A program made the position numbers and the translations under genes. Shown here in pieces: positions 24,082 through 32,323 of a stretch of 36,682 bases of DNA. Position 1 is the stretch's first letter, and each line of letters starts with the position of its first letter. The DNA is from an uncultured Spirochaetales bacterium. Lineage in GTDB: Bacteria; Spirochaetota; Spirochaetia; Sphaerochaetales; Sphaerochaetaceae. The notes beneath the pieces were generated by a model. It saw only the letters and a program-made list of their open reading frames with translations, had not been told where the DNA came from and did no database searches. The stretch lies in contig CAKQTE010000056.1 of assembly GCA_934276485.1 (NCBI GenBank), positions 1-36,682 on the forward strand. The letters are read 5' to 3'.

Positions 24082-24393
24082 ATGGTTTTAGATTGTTGTG
24101 AAAAGCTTAAGGAGTACTATCCACTAGATGATAATCTAAGAGGATTATCGAGTTTGGAATCAAAGGAGATTCCTCAATTCAATGGCTTTCTTGTTAATAG
24201 AAAATCAAGTTGTCTTTACACTGTTAATAAAGGCAGTGTAATTTTTGCAACCAGCTGGAGAGAGAATCCAGATTCAATGGAAACAACTGCAGCGCTTACT
24301 GCACGAGCAGGGCACTTTGTTCTATATCTTCCAGGCGAGCCTATGCTTGTAAAATGTGAGGAGGGCAGCGAAGTATCGCTCTTTGAACTATGA
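24082..24393 (+). CDS. Small unknown protein upstream of ispG, possibly cupin-like
   Basis: A 103-residue protein, not confidently recognised. The C-terminal half alternates hydrophobic strands (GSVIFATSW, GHFVLYLPGEPMLVKC, VSLFEL). A late FVLYLPGEPM recalls the beta-strand motif of YhcH/YiaL-type cupins, but the metal-binding histidines and EAH motif of that family are absent. There is no signal peptide. It has its own promoter and appears to lack a leader. Its stop overlaps the ispG start by 4 nt (ATGA), so ispG translation is probably coupled to it. That makes a role linked to isoprenoid synthesis or its control possible but unproven. Confidence 0.7.
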   Translation: MVLDCCEKLKEYYPLDDNLRGLSSLESKEIPQFNGFLVNRKSSCLYTVNKGSVIFATSWRENPDSMETTAALTARAGHFVLYLPGEPMLVKCEEGSEVSLFEL

Positions 24394-25433
24394 ATAGCAC
24401 TAAAGTAGCAAAAGTTAGAAATCTTACAATTGGTGGTAATAGCCCAGTGAGAGTACAGACTATGTACGACTCATCAATTGTAAATGTAGATCCAAATCCA
24501 ATACTTGAAGAGATATCGAAGCTTGCATCAATGGGATGCGATTTGATTCGCTTTTCATTTGTATCAAAACAAGATGAACCTGTTTTTCGACAGATTTGTA
24601 AAAAAAGCGTATTGCCAATTGTTGCAGACATCCACTTTGACTATAAGATGGCACTTCTTGCTCTTGAGTGTGGTGCTGACAAGATAAGAATCAACCCAGG
24701 AAACATCGGTGCAAAATGGAAGACTGAAGAGGTTGTAAAGTGTGCTCGTGATAAAGGATCTGCAATTAGAATTGGACTTAACACAGGAAGCCTTCCAAGA
24801 GAATCTGAATACACAAATCCAGTAGATATAATGGTGAATTCCGCACTTGAATATATTTCAGACTTTGAAAAATGGGGCTTTGAAAATACAGTAGTTTCCC
24901 TTAAGAGTTCAGATATTGAAAAAACAATGGAAGCAAATCGTAAGTTTGCATCTCTTTCTGATTATCCAATACATTTAGGTGTTACTGAAGCAGGAAGTGC
25001 AATCATTAGTTCTGTTAGATCTACCTGGGCTCTTGGAAATCTTCTTAACGAACATATTGGAGATACCATAAGGGTGTCTATCAATGGCTCTATTGAAGAT
25101 GAGGTTCTTGCTGGTACTGAGATTCTAAGAACTCTAGGACTTAGAAAGAGTGGAGTAAGGATCGTTGCATGCCCTCGCTGTGGCCGACATACTTTTGATA
25201 GCCATGGTTTTCTAGAGCGTGTTCAAAGCAGGCTTCTTTCAATAGATAAGGATATTACAGTTGCTATCATGGGGTGTACTGTAAACGGGCCTGGAGAAGC
25301 TAGAGGTGCAGATCTTGCTGTTACTGGTTTTGGTCGAAAGATTTTCCTGTATAGAAATGGAGAAAACTTTGCACAAGTCGAGAGTGCAGAGGATGCTGAA
25401 AGAATATTATTCGACGAAATAGATAAGCTTTAA
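24390..25433 (+). CDS. ispG: 4-hydroxy-3-methylbut-2-enyl diphosphate synthase
   Basis: A 347-residue [4Fe-4S] enzyme of the non-mevalonate isoprenoid pathway that reduces methylerythritol cyclodiphosphate to HMBPP. The N-terminal TIM-barrel region (PVRVQTMYDSS, ADIHFDYKMAL, RINPGNIG) is followed by the cluster domain. C261 and C264 (ACPRCGR), C296 and E303 (GCTVNGPGEA) have the same relative spacing as the E. coli cluster ligands. No large insertion between domains is seen, so it is the bacterial form. The start overlaps the upstream gene by 4 nt and has no own ribosome binding site, consistent with coupling. uvrA follows after 19 nt. Confidence 0.96.
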   Translation: MNSTKVAKVRNLTIGGNSPVRVQTMYDSSIVNVDPNPILEEISKLASMGCDLIRFSFVSKQDEPVFRQICKKSVLPIVADIHFDYKMALLALECGADKIRINPGNIGAKWKTEEVVKCARDKGSAIRIGLNTGSLPRESEYTNPVDIMVNSALEYISDFEKWGFENTVVSLKSSDIEKTMEANRKFASLSDYPIHLGVTEAGSAIISSVRSTWALGNLLNEHIGDTIRVSINGSIEDEVLAGTEILRTLGLRKSGVRIVACPRCGRHTFDSHGFLERVQSRLLSIDKDITVAIMGCTVNGPGEARGADLAVTGFGRKIFLYRNGENFAQVESAEDAERILFDEIDKL

Positions 25434-25452
25434 TTATAGATATAAGGAACAC

Positions 25453-28269
25453 ATGAATAATTCAATCATTGTAAGGGGAGCTAGAGAGCATAATCTCAAG
25501 AATATCGATATCACGCTCCCTAAAGATAGTCTTGTTATAATCTCAGGCCTTTCAGGCTCAGGAAAAAGTTCATTGGCATTCGACACTATATTTGCTGAAG
25601 GCCAAAGACGATATATGGAATCTCTCTCAAGCTATGCCAGAATGTTTCTTGGACGCTTGGAAAAGCCTGATGTTGATTCTATCGAAGGACTATCTCCTGC
25701 AATTGCAATTGAACAAAAGTCTACAAACAGAAATCCAAGATCAACAGTTGGAACAGTTACAGAGATATATGACTACTACAGACTTTTATGGGCTCGTATT
25801 GGCCATATGCATTGTCCTGAGTGTGGCCGTGAGATATCTGAAACTTCAATAGATCAAATCATAGATTTCATCTTCTCTCATCCAGAGGGCTCAAGAATCA
25901 TGCTTTTGGCTCCTATTGCAAAGGAAAAGAAAGGTGAGTTCAAGGCTATATTGGAAGATAGTAAGAAACTTGGATACCTAAAGGCTGAGATAGATGGAAA
26001 GGTCTATAACCTAGAAGAAGGTATTCCTTCTCTTGAGAAGAAGGTTAAACACAATATCTCTATCGTTGTCGATAGAATCAAGACAAATAAGAAAGAAAGG
26101 ACAAGAATTTCTGATGCTATCGAAAGATGCTGCGAGCTTTCAAATGGACTTGTGGAAGTAACATACCACGATGAAGGAACATCCGAGCTCTACAGCCAGA
26201 AGAACTCATGCCCATATTGTGGAATTGCATTTCCTCCAATTGAACCAAGATTCTTCTCTTTCAACTCTCCAATTGGAGCATGTCCTGAGTGTAATGGACT
26301 TGGTTCCAATTTTGAATTTGATCCAGATAAGATAATTCCTGACAAGCATCTCAGTTACAACCAAGGTGCAATAAAGACACATAAGCCAACAGCTAACTAT
26401 TACAGAAGTGAGATCGAAGGACTATATAAGCACTATGGCTATAGTCTGGACTCTCCTATAGAAACATTACCAGATAGCTTTATTCATATCCTTTTGTATG
26501 GTGGTGGCGAACGCTTTGACTACATATATGAAGATGGAAAGGGAAAAAAGACAGCTAAGAAAGCTGTTTTTGAAGGTATAATTCCAGAGCTTGAAAGAAG
26601 ATATAAAGTTACATATTCAATGCAAATCAGAATGTGGATGGATACTTTCAAGAGTGAAGTCATTTGTAAGAAATGCCATGGAAACCGACTCAGAAAGGAA
26701 GCTCTTTCAGTACTTATTGGTGGAAAAAGCATAATTGATGTGACACGTATGAGCGTCAACCAATCTATAGAGTTCTTCGATAATCTAAAGCTTACAGATG
26801 TTGAAAGAGATATCGGAACATTGATATTCAAGGAAATCAACAATAGGCTTCATTTCTTGAAGAATGTCGGACTTGGATATTTGACTTTATATAGAGCTGC
26901 ATCAACTCTTTCCGGAGGAGAGGCCCAAAGAATTAGACTTGCAACCCAAATTGGATCTGCTCTCTCTGGTGTTCTTTATGTCCTTGATGAACCATCAATT
27001 GGACTTCATCAAAGAGATAACCAAAAGCTCATCGATACTTTAAAGAGCCTAAGAGATCTTGGAAACACAGTTCTTGTTGTTGAGCATGATGAAGATACTA
27101 TCAGGGAAGCTGACTATGTTGTAGACCTCGGTCCTGGAGCAGGAGAGAGAGGTGGCTTGATTATTGCAAAAGGAACACCTGAAGAGATCGAGAAGAATCC
27201 TATGTCAATAACAGGACAATTCTTGTCTGGTGCAATGAAGATCGATGTTCCTGAAGTAAGAAGGAAAGGAAATGGTCACAAGATATCTATCACAGGATGC
27301 AGAAAGAACAATCTTAAGGGAATCGATGTAGATATTCCTCTTGGTGCATTTACTGTAATAACAGGTGTCTCTGGCTCTGGTAAATCCACATTCCTAAATG
27401 AAATACTCTTAAATGCAATTACAAGACGAGTTGATAAGAAGAAAGATTTATTTGATGGATTTGAAACACTTTCTGGAACAGAATATATCGATAAGGTCAT
27501 CTCAATAGACCAAAGTCCAATTGGAAGAACTCCAAGATCAAATCCTGCAACATATGTAGATCTGTTCACTCCAATTCGAGAGCTGTTTGCATCTATGCCT
27601 GAGGCTAAGATGCGTGGATATAGATCTGGTCGATTCTCTTTCAATGTCCCTGGTGGAAGATGTGAAAATTGTTCTGGTGATGGAACGTTGAAGATTGAGA
27701 TGCATTTCTTGCCCGATGTATATGTAAAGTGCGATGTCTGTGAAGGAAAGCGCTATAACAAGGAAACATTGGCAGTTACATATAAGGGGAAGAATATATC
27801 TGAGGTTTTGGATATGACTGTTGCTGAAGCCTATGATTTTTTCTCCTCCCAGCCAAGAATTATGCGTAAGCTTCAAACACTGAAGGATGTTGGTCTTGAT
27901 TACATCAAGCTTGGACAGAGTGCATTAACTCTCTCCGGAGGAGAAGCTCAAAGAGTCAAGCTTGCTTTGGAACTATCTAAAGTGCAGACAGGAAAGACTT
28001 TATATATTCTTGATGAGCCTACAACTGGACTTCATTTTGCAGATGTCAAAAAACTTTTGGAAGTTTTACAGCGCCTGGTTGATCAAGGTAATACAATTAT
28101 ATTGATTGAACACAATCTAGATGTGATAAAATGTGCAGACTATATCATTGATCTTGGTCCTGAAGGAGGAGATGGAGGAGGCACTGTTGTTGCCAAAGGA
28201 ACTCCTGAAGATGTAGCCAAGGTCTCTGGCAGTTATACGGGGCTATATCTGAAGAGGTATTTAGATTGA
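25453..28269 (+). CDS. uvrA: UvrABC system protein A
   Basis: A 938-residue damage-recognition ATPase of nucleotide excision repair. There are two ABC modules: Walker A SGLSGSGKSS (31-40) with signature LSGGEAQRI (about 486), and Walker A TGVSGSGKST (637-646) with LSGGEAQRV (about 826). Zinc-finger pairs are CPYC...CPEC in the first half and CENC...CDVC in the second. The length is normal for class I UvrA. AAGGA precedes the ATG. It sits in an operon-like run between ispG and lptD; uvrB is not in the window. Confidence 0.98.
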   Translation: MNNSIIVRGAREHNLKNIDITLPKDSLVIISGLSGSGKSSLAFDTIFAEGQRRYMESLSSYARMFLGRLEKPDVDSIEGLSPAIAIEQKSTNRNPRSTVGTVTEIYDYYRLLWARIGHMHCPECGREISETSIDQIIDFIFSHPEGSRIMLLAPIAKEKKGEFKAILEDSKKLGYLKAEIDGKVYNLEEGIPSLEKKVKHNISIVVDRIKTNKKERTRISDAIERCCELSNGLVEVTYHDEGTSELYSQKNSCPYCGIAFPPIEPRFFSFNSPIGACPECNGLGSNFEFDPDKIIPDKHLSYNQGAIKTHKPTANYYRSEIEGLYKHYGYSLDSPIETLPDSFIHILLYGGGERFDYIYEDGKGKKTAKKAVFEGIIPELERRYKVTYSMQIRMWMDTFKSEVICKKCHGNRLRKEALSVLIGGKSIIDVTRMSVNQSIEFFDNLKLTDVERDIGTLIFKEINNRLHFLKNVGLGYLTLYRAASTLSGGEAQRIRLATQIGSALSGVLYVLDEPSIGLHQRDNQKLIDTLKSLRDLGNTVLVVEHDEDTIREADYVVDLGPGAGERGGLIIAKGTPEEIEKNPMSITGQFLSGAMKIDVPEVRRKGNGHKISITGCRKNNLKGIDVDIPLGAFTVITGVSGSGKSTFLNEILLNAITRRVDKKKDLFDGFETLSGTEYIDKVISIDQSPIGRTPRSNPATYVDLFTPIRELFASMPEAKMRGYRSGRFSFNVPGGRCENCSGDGTLKIEMHFLPDVYVKCDVCEGKRYNKETLAVTYKGKNISEVLDMTVAEAYDFFSSQPRIMRKLQTLKDVGLDYIKLGQSALTLSGGEAQRVKLALELSKVQTGKTLYILDEPTTGLHFADVKKLLEVLQRLVDQGNTIILIEHNLDVIKCADYIIDLGPEGGDGGGTVVAKGTPEDVAKVSGSYTGLYLKRYLD

Positions 28270-31200
28270 TTAAGAGATTATCATCATTGATTCTTATTCT
28301 CTTTCTTGCATCCATAGCTTTTGCAATGGATGCATCGACAATCTACTACGCATCTGATTTGGAATTGGAGAAGATGGTGTTGATGAGAGGCTTGGAAACA
28401 GCGGGCAGAGCATCAATGCAGAAAGCTCTATATGAATATGAAGGGCTGGATACATACACAGTAAAAGAGAGTGGGGAAAGTGATTTCAATCTAAAGATCA
28501 AGTCTGCTGAGAATCTTGAAAAAGATGGGGATGCGCTTGTGATCTCAGGAAACGCATGTATTTCGCTTTCAACAGATAAAGATGGTGAAAAAACATTAAG
28601 AGCTGGAAAGATTGTCGTAGATATTGTTAACAAACAGATTACTGCTTTGGAGAATGTTTCTTTGTCTGACAGTAGCAAAGATGCTGCTATAAATGAAATC
28701 AGTGCTGATATCATAAGTGTGTTCTGGGAGAATGAAGAGTTTTCAATAACAGATGCAACAACATCATCAAATAGAAAAAACAGTGAAGGAGATGCAATAA
28801 CATTCTATACAGCAGGTAAGCGTCTTACATATTTGCCAGAGGGTGGAATCATATATGAAGATGGATTCATATCTTCAGATCCTGTAAATAGATATTCAAG
28901 CTTGAATGCAGAGAAGATATCAATGCTTCCTGGTGGAGATATGTTTATCTCAAATGCTACTTTGTCAATAGGTAGGGTTCCTGTTCTATATTTGCCATTC
29001 TTCTTTTTTCCAGGATCAAGAATACTAGGAAACCCTGCATTTGGATTTGATTCTGCAAAAGGTGCCTTTCTCAACACAACATTTGAAGTTCTGGGCTCGT
29101 CGCCAAATGTGGAGAAGGATACAAACAATTCATCATTTACAGCCATATTGCAATCTTCTAGTGACAATGGCTATGAAGAGACTGTTGGATATTACTACGA
29201 TGCAAAGGACGAACCATCTAATTATCAAGCATGGGCAAAGGATAGTGAGAGTTATATCTCGATTCTGGCAGATGCTTATTCTGGGGAGAATAGCTATGCG
29301 CGTCTTTCAAATGGTTTGATTCATTTTGGGCTTGATAGCAAGATCAATCTAGCAAATAAGAAACTGAAACTTGTTGTTCAAGATGGATTTGGATTTTCAA
29401 ATCCAGCAAACAAGGATATCAATGATTCTATTTTTAGGTACTATGGAATCAATTCTCTTTCATATTCAGATTATGGACTAGCTTTGAATGCAACATTTCC
29501 ATTCTATTCCGACAACTATGTTCTGGTGGATATGTTGAATCGTCTTGTTGGATTTTCCTTGGATCCTCTCTTAGGGCAAGATATTGAATTCCCAAACACA
29601 TATTCGCAGTCCTTATCATCATATAGTAGAGCTTTGGAACTAAGTTATCGGCTTCCTAGTAAATATACTAATAAATATTTATCTAACTTAGCTTTATCAA
29701 ATTTGAAATTCAAAAGTTTATATGCATGGTCTTCAAGTTCAGCTAATAAAGGCTATATTCTTGATGAGATAGAAAAGCCAACATTGAACTTCTCTGTCTC
29801 AGGTGCATTCTATGATCTTTCAACAACAGTATCAAAGAATGATGATAACCAAGAGATGAAAGAAGAGAATATACACACGATTACAGATCCATTGCTTTCC
29901 CCTTTATATAATGAGAGTGATAAATCCACATCTTCGTCTTCGTCAACCATCTATTCATCAAGCTTGAAATACAATCTATCAGAAGAGCTAAAGTATAAAG
30001 ATGACTATACAAGTTCCATTCTTACATCTTCTTTGTTTTCATCAACTACTTCAGCTCGTTTCACACTTGATGCAAAACTAGGTTCTTTCTTCTCTCTATC
30101 AGATGTTTTAACTCCATCTTATACATATTCTTATACAGAGAAATATAAGGATGAGATTACTTCTGCAGAAAGAGTGAATAAATCATCAATGAACAATGAA
30201 TTGAAGCTATCTATTCCATATATTGGACTTTCTTACACATTGTCATTGAAGTTGTTGGATAACAAGAAAAACGAAAGCTGGAATGAAGGCATTTCATCAA
30301 GCTTTAAAGAAACAAATGACAAGCTTGAGTTTTCCTGGGACAAGAACAGTGTCAAACAACATCAAATAGCTTTCTCAAAAAGCTTTGAAACAGATGCTGG
30401 AACATTCTCTCCATCAATTACATATGTTCTTAAGCCTCTTGTTGGAGCAATTCAGCCAAAGCTTGGATATAAATATGGTCCATTTACAACAGCGTTGCAA
30501 TGGAAGTTTTTGGAAGAGAATGAGAATCAATATTCATCAGACTTGATAGAATTCTCATTAGGTTATAGTGGCTCCTATGTAGTATTTTCGTCTGCTATGA
30601 AATATCAAAGTGCAGATTATGATAAGTCGGATTTCTTCCTTCCTCTGTCTTATATTGATTCTTTGACAATAAAGAATAAGGACAGCAAATGGTCCATTAA
30701 TCAATACATTGACTATTCAGTCTATTCAAAGAAGACTGACAGCAGAAATTACTTCAATTCTATCAAAACAACACTTTCATCTCCGTATGGATCTGTTGCG
30801 TTGAATTGGAAGACTCAGGATAGTGATAAGAAAGTCGATTTCAATGATTTGGCTATTAAGCTTAAGCTATCGACTGATCCTTGGCAGTTCTGGAAGGGAA
30901 GGATATATCTAAAGCTTGGACTTGATTCTTCATTTACAATGAACATGAACAACCTTGAAGGAGCGTCATTTACAATCTCTCCATCGTTGACATTCTCTAT
31001 TGCTGAGTTCTTGGATTTCAAGTTCACTATAAACTCATACAACAATAACTTCTATTCATATTTCGATAATGGATTATTCAAGTTTGAGTGGATGATGAAT
31101 GATTTATTCAGAAGCTTTGATTTCTTTGGCACAGGGCGTGAACATACCAACTTCTTGATGCGAAGTGCTAGCCTTGATGTCGTTCATTATATGGAAGATT

Positions 31201-31370
31201 GGGATTTGCATTGCACCTATTCAACTGACTTTGTACAATCGGGAAATGTGTACACTTTGATGCCAAGACTATCTGTATATCTATCTTGGAAGACCATGCC
31301 AGATTTGAAGGTAGATGAGAAGTGGAAACAGACTCAAGGTTCTTCAGGCAGAACATGGGTGAGGGAATAG
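28266..31370 (+). CDS. lptD: LptD/OstA-like outer-membrane assembly protein
   Basis: A 1034-residue outer-membrane protein. Residues 1-20 are a signal peptide (hydrophobic run ending AFA). An OstA-like periplasmic segment follows (about 60-260, with ALVISGNACISL and a conserved VPVLYLPFFFFPGSR motif at its end). About 750 residues of alternating amphipathic strands rich in Ser, Tyr and Asp, including serine runs near 553-563, form the predicted beta barrel. LptD inserts LPS in Gram-negatives; spirochaete homologues are known even in LPS-less treponemes, so the cargo is uncertain. The start is TTG 28266, overlapping the uvrA stop, with GAGG 9 nt upstream. The barrel sequence is fast-evolving and only loosely alignable. 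Confidence 0.82.
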   Translation: MIKRLSSLILILFLASIAFAMDASTIYYASDLELEKMVLMRGLETAGRASMQKALYEYEGLDTYTVKESGESDFNLKIKSAENLEKDGDALVISGNACISLSTDKDGEKTLRAGKIVVDIVNKQITALENVSLSDSSKDAAINEISADIISVFWENEEFSITDATTSSNRKNSEGDAITFYTAGKRLTYLPEGGIIYEDGFISSDPVNRYSSLNAEKISMLPGGDMFISNATLSIGRVPVLYLPFFFFPGSRILGNPAFGFDSAKGAFLNTTFEVLGSSPNVEKDTNNSSFTAILQSSSDNGYEETVGYYYDAKDEPSNYQAWAKDSESYISILADAYSGENSYARLSNGLIHFGLDSKINLANKKLKLVVQDGFGFSNPANKDINDSIFRYYGINSLSYSDYGLALNATFPFYSDNYVLVDMLNRLVGFSLDPLLGQDIEFPNTYSQSLSSYSRALELSYRLPSKYTNKYLSNLALSNLKFKSLYAWSSSSANKGYILDEIEKPTLNFSVSGAFYDLSTTVSKNDDNQEMKEENIHTITDPLLSPLYNESDKSTSSSSSTIYSSSLKYNLSEELKYKDDYTSSILTSSLFSSTTSARFTLDAKLGSFFSLSDVLTPSYTYSYTEKYKDEITSAERVNKSSMNNELKLSIPYIGLSYTLSLKLLDNKKNESWNEGISSSFKETNDKLEFSWDKNSVKQHQIAFSKSFETDAGTFSPSITYVLKPLVGAIQPKLGYKYGPFTTALQWKFLEENENQYSSDLIEFSLGYSGSYVVFSSAMKYQSADYDKSDFFLPLSYIDSLTIKNKDSKWSINQYIDYSVYSKKTDSRNYFNSIKTTLSSPYGSVALNWKTQDSDKKVDFNDLAIKLKLSTDPWQFWKGRIYLKLGLDSSFTMNMNNLEGASFTISPSLTFSIAEFLDFKFTINSYNNNFYSYFDNGLFKFEWMMNDLFRSFDFFGTGREHTNFLMRSASLDVVHYMEDWDLHCTYSTDFVQSGNVYTLMPRLSVYLSWKTMPDLKVDEKWKQTQGSSGRTWVRE

Positions 31371-31378
31371 CATAATTT

Positions 31379-32323
31379 ATGATAGAAACATATATTTTTT
31401 CCTATGATATGGGGCCACTAGTGCTTGGTCCAAATGATAAGAACCTATCTTATCTTGAACTACTTCTTGGTTGTGATATCTATTTGAAGGGCAATAGTTT
31501 ATCTGCAGATAATCCCAATAAGGATTTGGCAGTATTCCTTGCTCGACTAGAAAAGATCGCATCTGAGCGTGGAGTTCTATCTGAAAGCGAGATCTTCATG
31601 GAATACAATATGATAGATGATAATCCCAAGAGCTTTACAAACGTAAGCTCCTCTCCTTTGATGATCAATGTTCTTGGAAAAAGTGTTTGGCCAAAAAGCG
31701 AGACTCAGAAATTCTTCTTCAAAGCTCTTTCTTCATCTCAAGTTGTATTTGCTTCCGGTCCTGCAGGAACTGGAAAGACATTTATTGCAATTGCATGGGC
31801 TCTTCAGGAACTCTTATCTGGAAGAAAGAACAAGATTGTTCTGACTCGTCCTGTAGTAGAAGCAGGAGAATCGTTGGGATTTTTACCTGGAGATCTTTCA
31901 CAAAAACTTAATCCTTATCTAAGGCCTCTTTATGATGCTATGGAATACCTGATCTCTCCTGAGCAGATACACAAGCTTGAAGAGAAGGGAGCTATCGAGA
32001 TCGCGCCGCTTGCGTATATGAGAGGAAGAAGTCTCAATAATTCCATTGTCATTCTTGATGAAGCACAGAATTCAACCTCGCTTCAGATGATGATGTTCCT
32101 AACTCGTTTAGGGGAATCTTCACAGGCAATTGTAACTGGAGATCCTACTCAAATTGATCTTCCAAGAAGTAGGGAAAGTGGACTGGAAGAAGCAATGCGA
32201 GTGCTAGATGGAATTGATTCGATTTCCATGATAAGATTTACTCATGTTGATACTGTTCGTTCACGTATCGTAAGGGCTATAGTTAAGGCATACTCTAGGG
32301 AGACAGGAAATGGCGATTGTTAA
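31379..32323 (+). CDS. phoH: PhoH-like ATPase (YbeZ)
   Basis: A 314-residue P-loop ATPase of the PhoH/YbeZ family, commonly encoded next to ybeY and linked to RNA and ribosome metabolism. The N-terminal region (1-105) is small and variable. The ATPase core has Walker A GPAGTGKT (127-134), LTRPVVEAGE, a GFLPGD loop, Walker B VILDEAQN and TGDPTQIDLP. The family's usual KH-like N-terminal domain is shortened or diverged here. GAGGGA lies 12 nt before the ATG. The 3' end overlaps pgpH by 14 nt. Confidence 0.93.
   Translation: MIETYIFSYDMGPLVLGPNDKNLSYLELLLGCDIYLKGNSLSADNPNKDLAVFLARLEKIASERGVLSESEIFMEYNMIDDNPKSFTNVSSSPLMINVLGKSVWPKSETQKFFFKALSSSQVVFASGPAGTGKTFIAIAWALQELLSGRKNKIVLTRPVVEAGESLGFLPGDLSQKLNPYLRPLYDAMEYLISPEQIHKLEEKGAIEIAPLAYMRGRSLNNSIVILDEAQNSTSLQMMMFLTRLGESSQAIVTGDPTQIDLPRSRESGLEEAMRVLDGIDSISMIRFTHVDTVRSRIVRAIVKAYSRETGNGDC

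Noticed and set aside
27276..27876. Overlapping minus-strand frames of over 100 codons within uvrA
   Set aside because: uvrA is intact with all motifs; these are antisense shadows.
28266..31370. Possible horizontally acquired or broken gene because of low-complexity serine-rich segments
   Set aside because: The frame is open over 1034 codons, with signal peptide, OstA-like region and barrel in the expected order. Serine-rich strands are common in spirochaete outer-membrane barrels.
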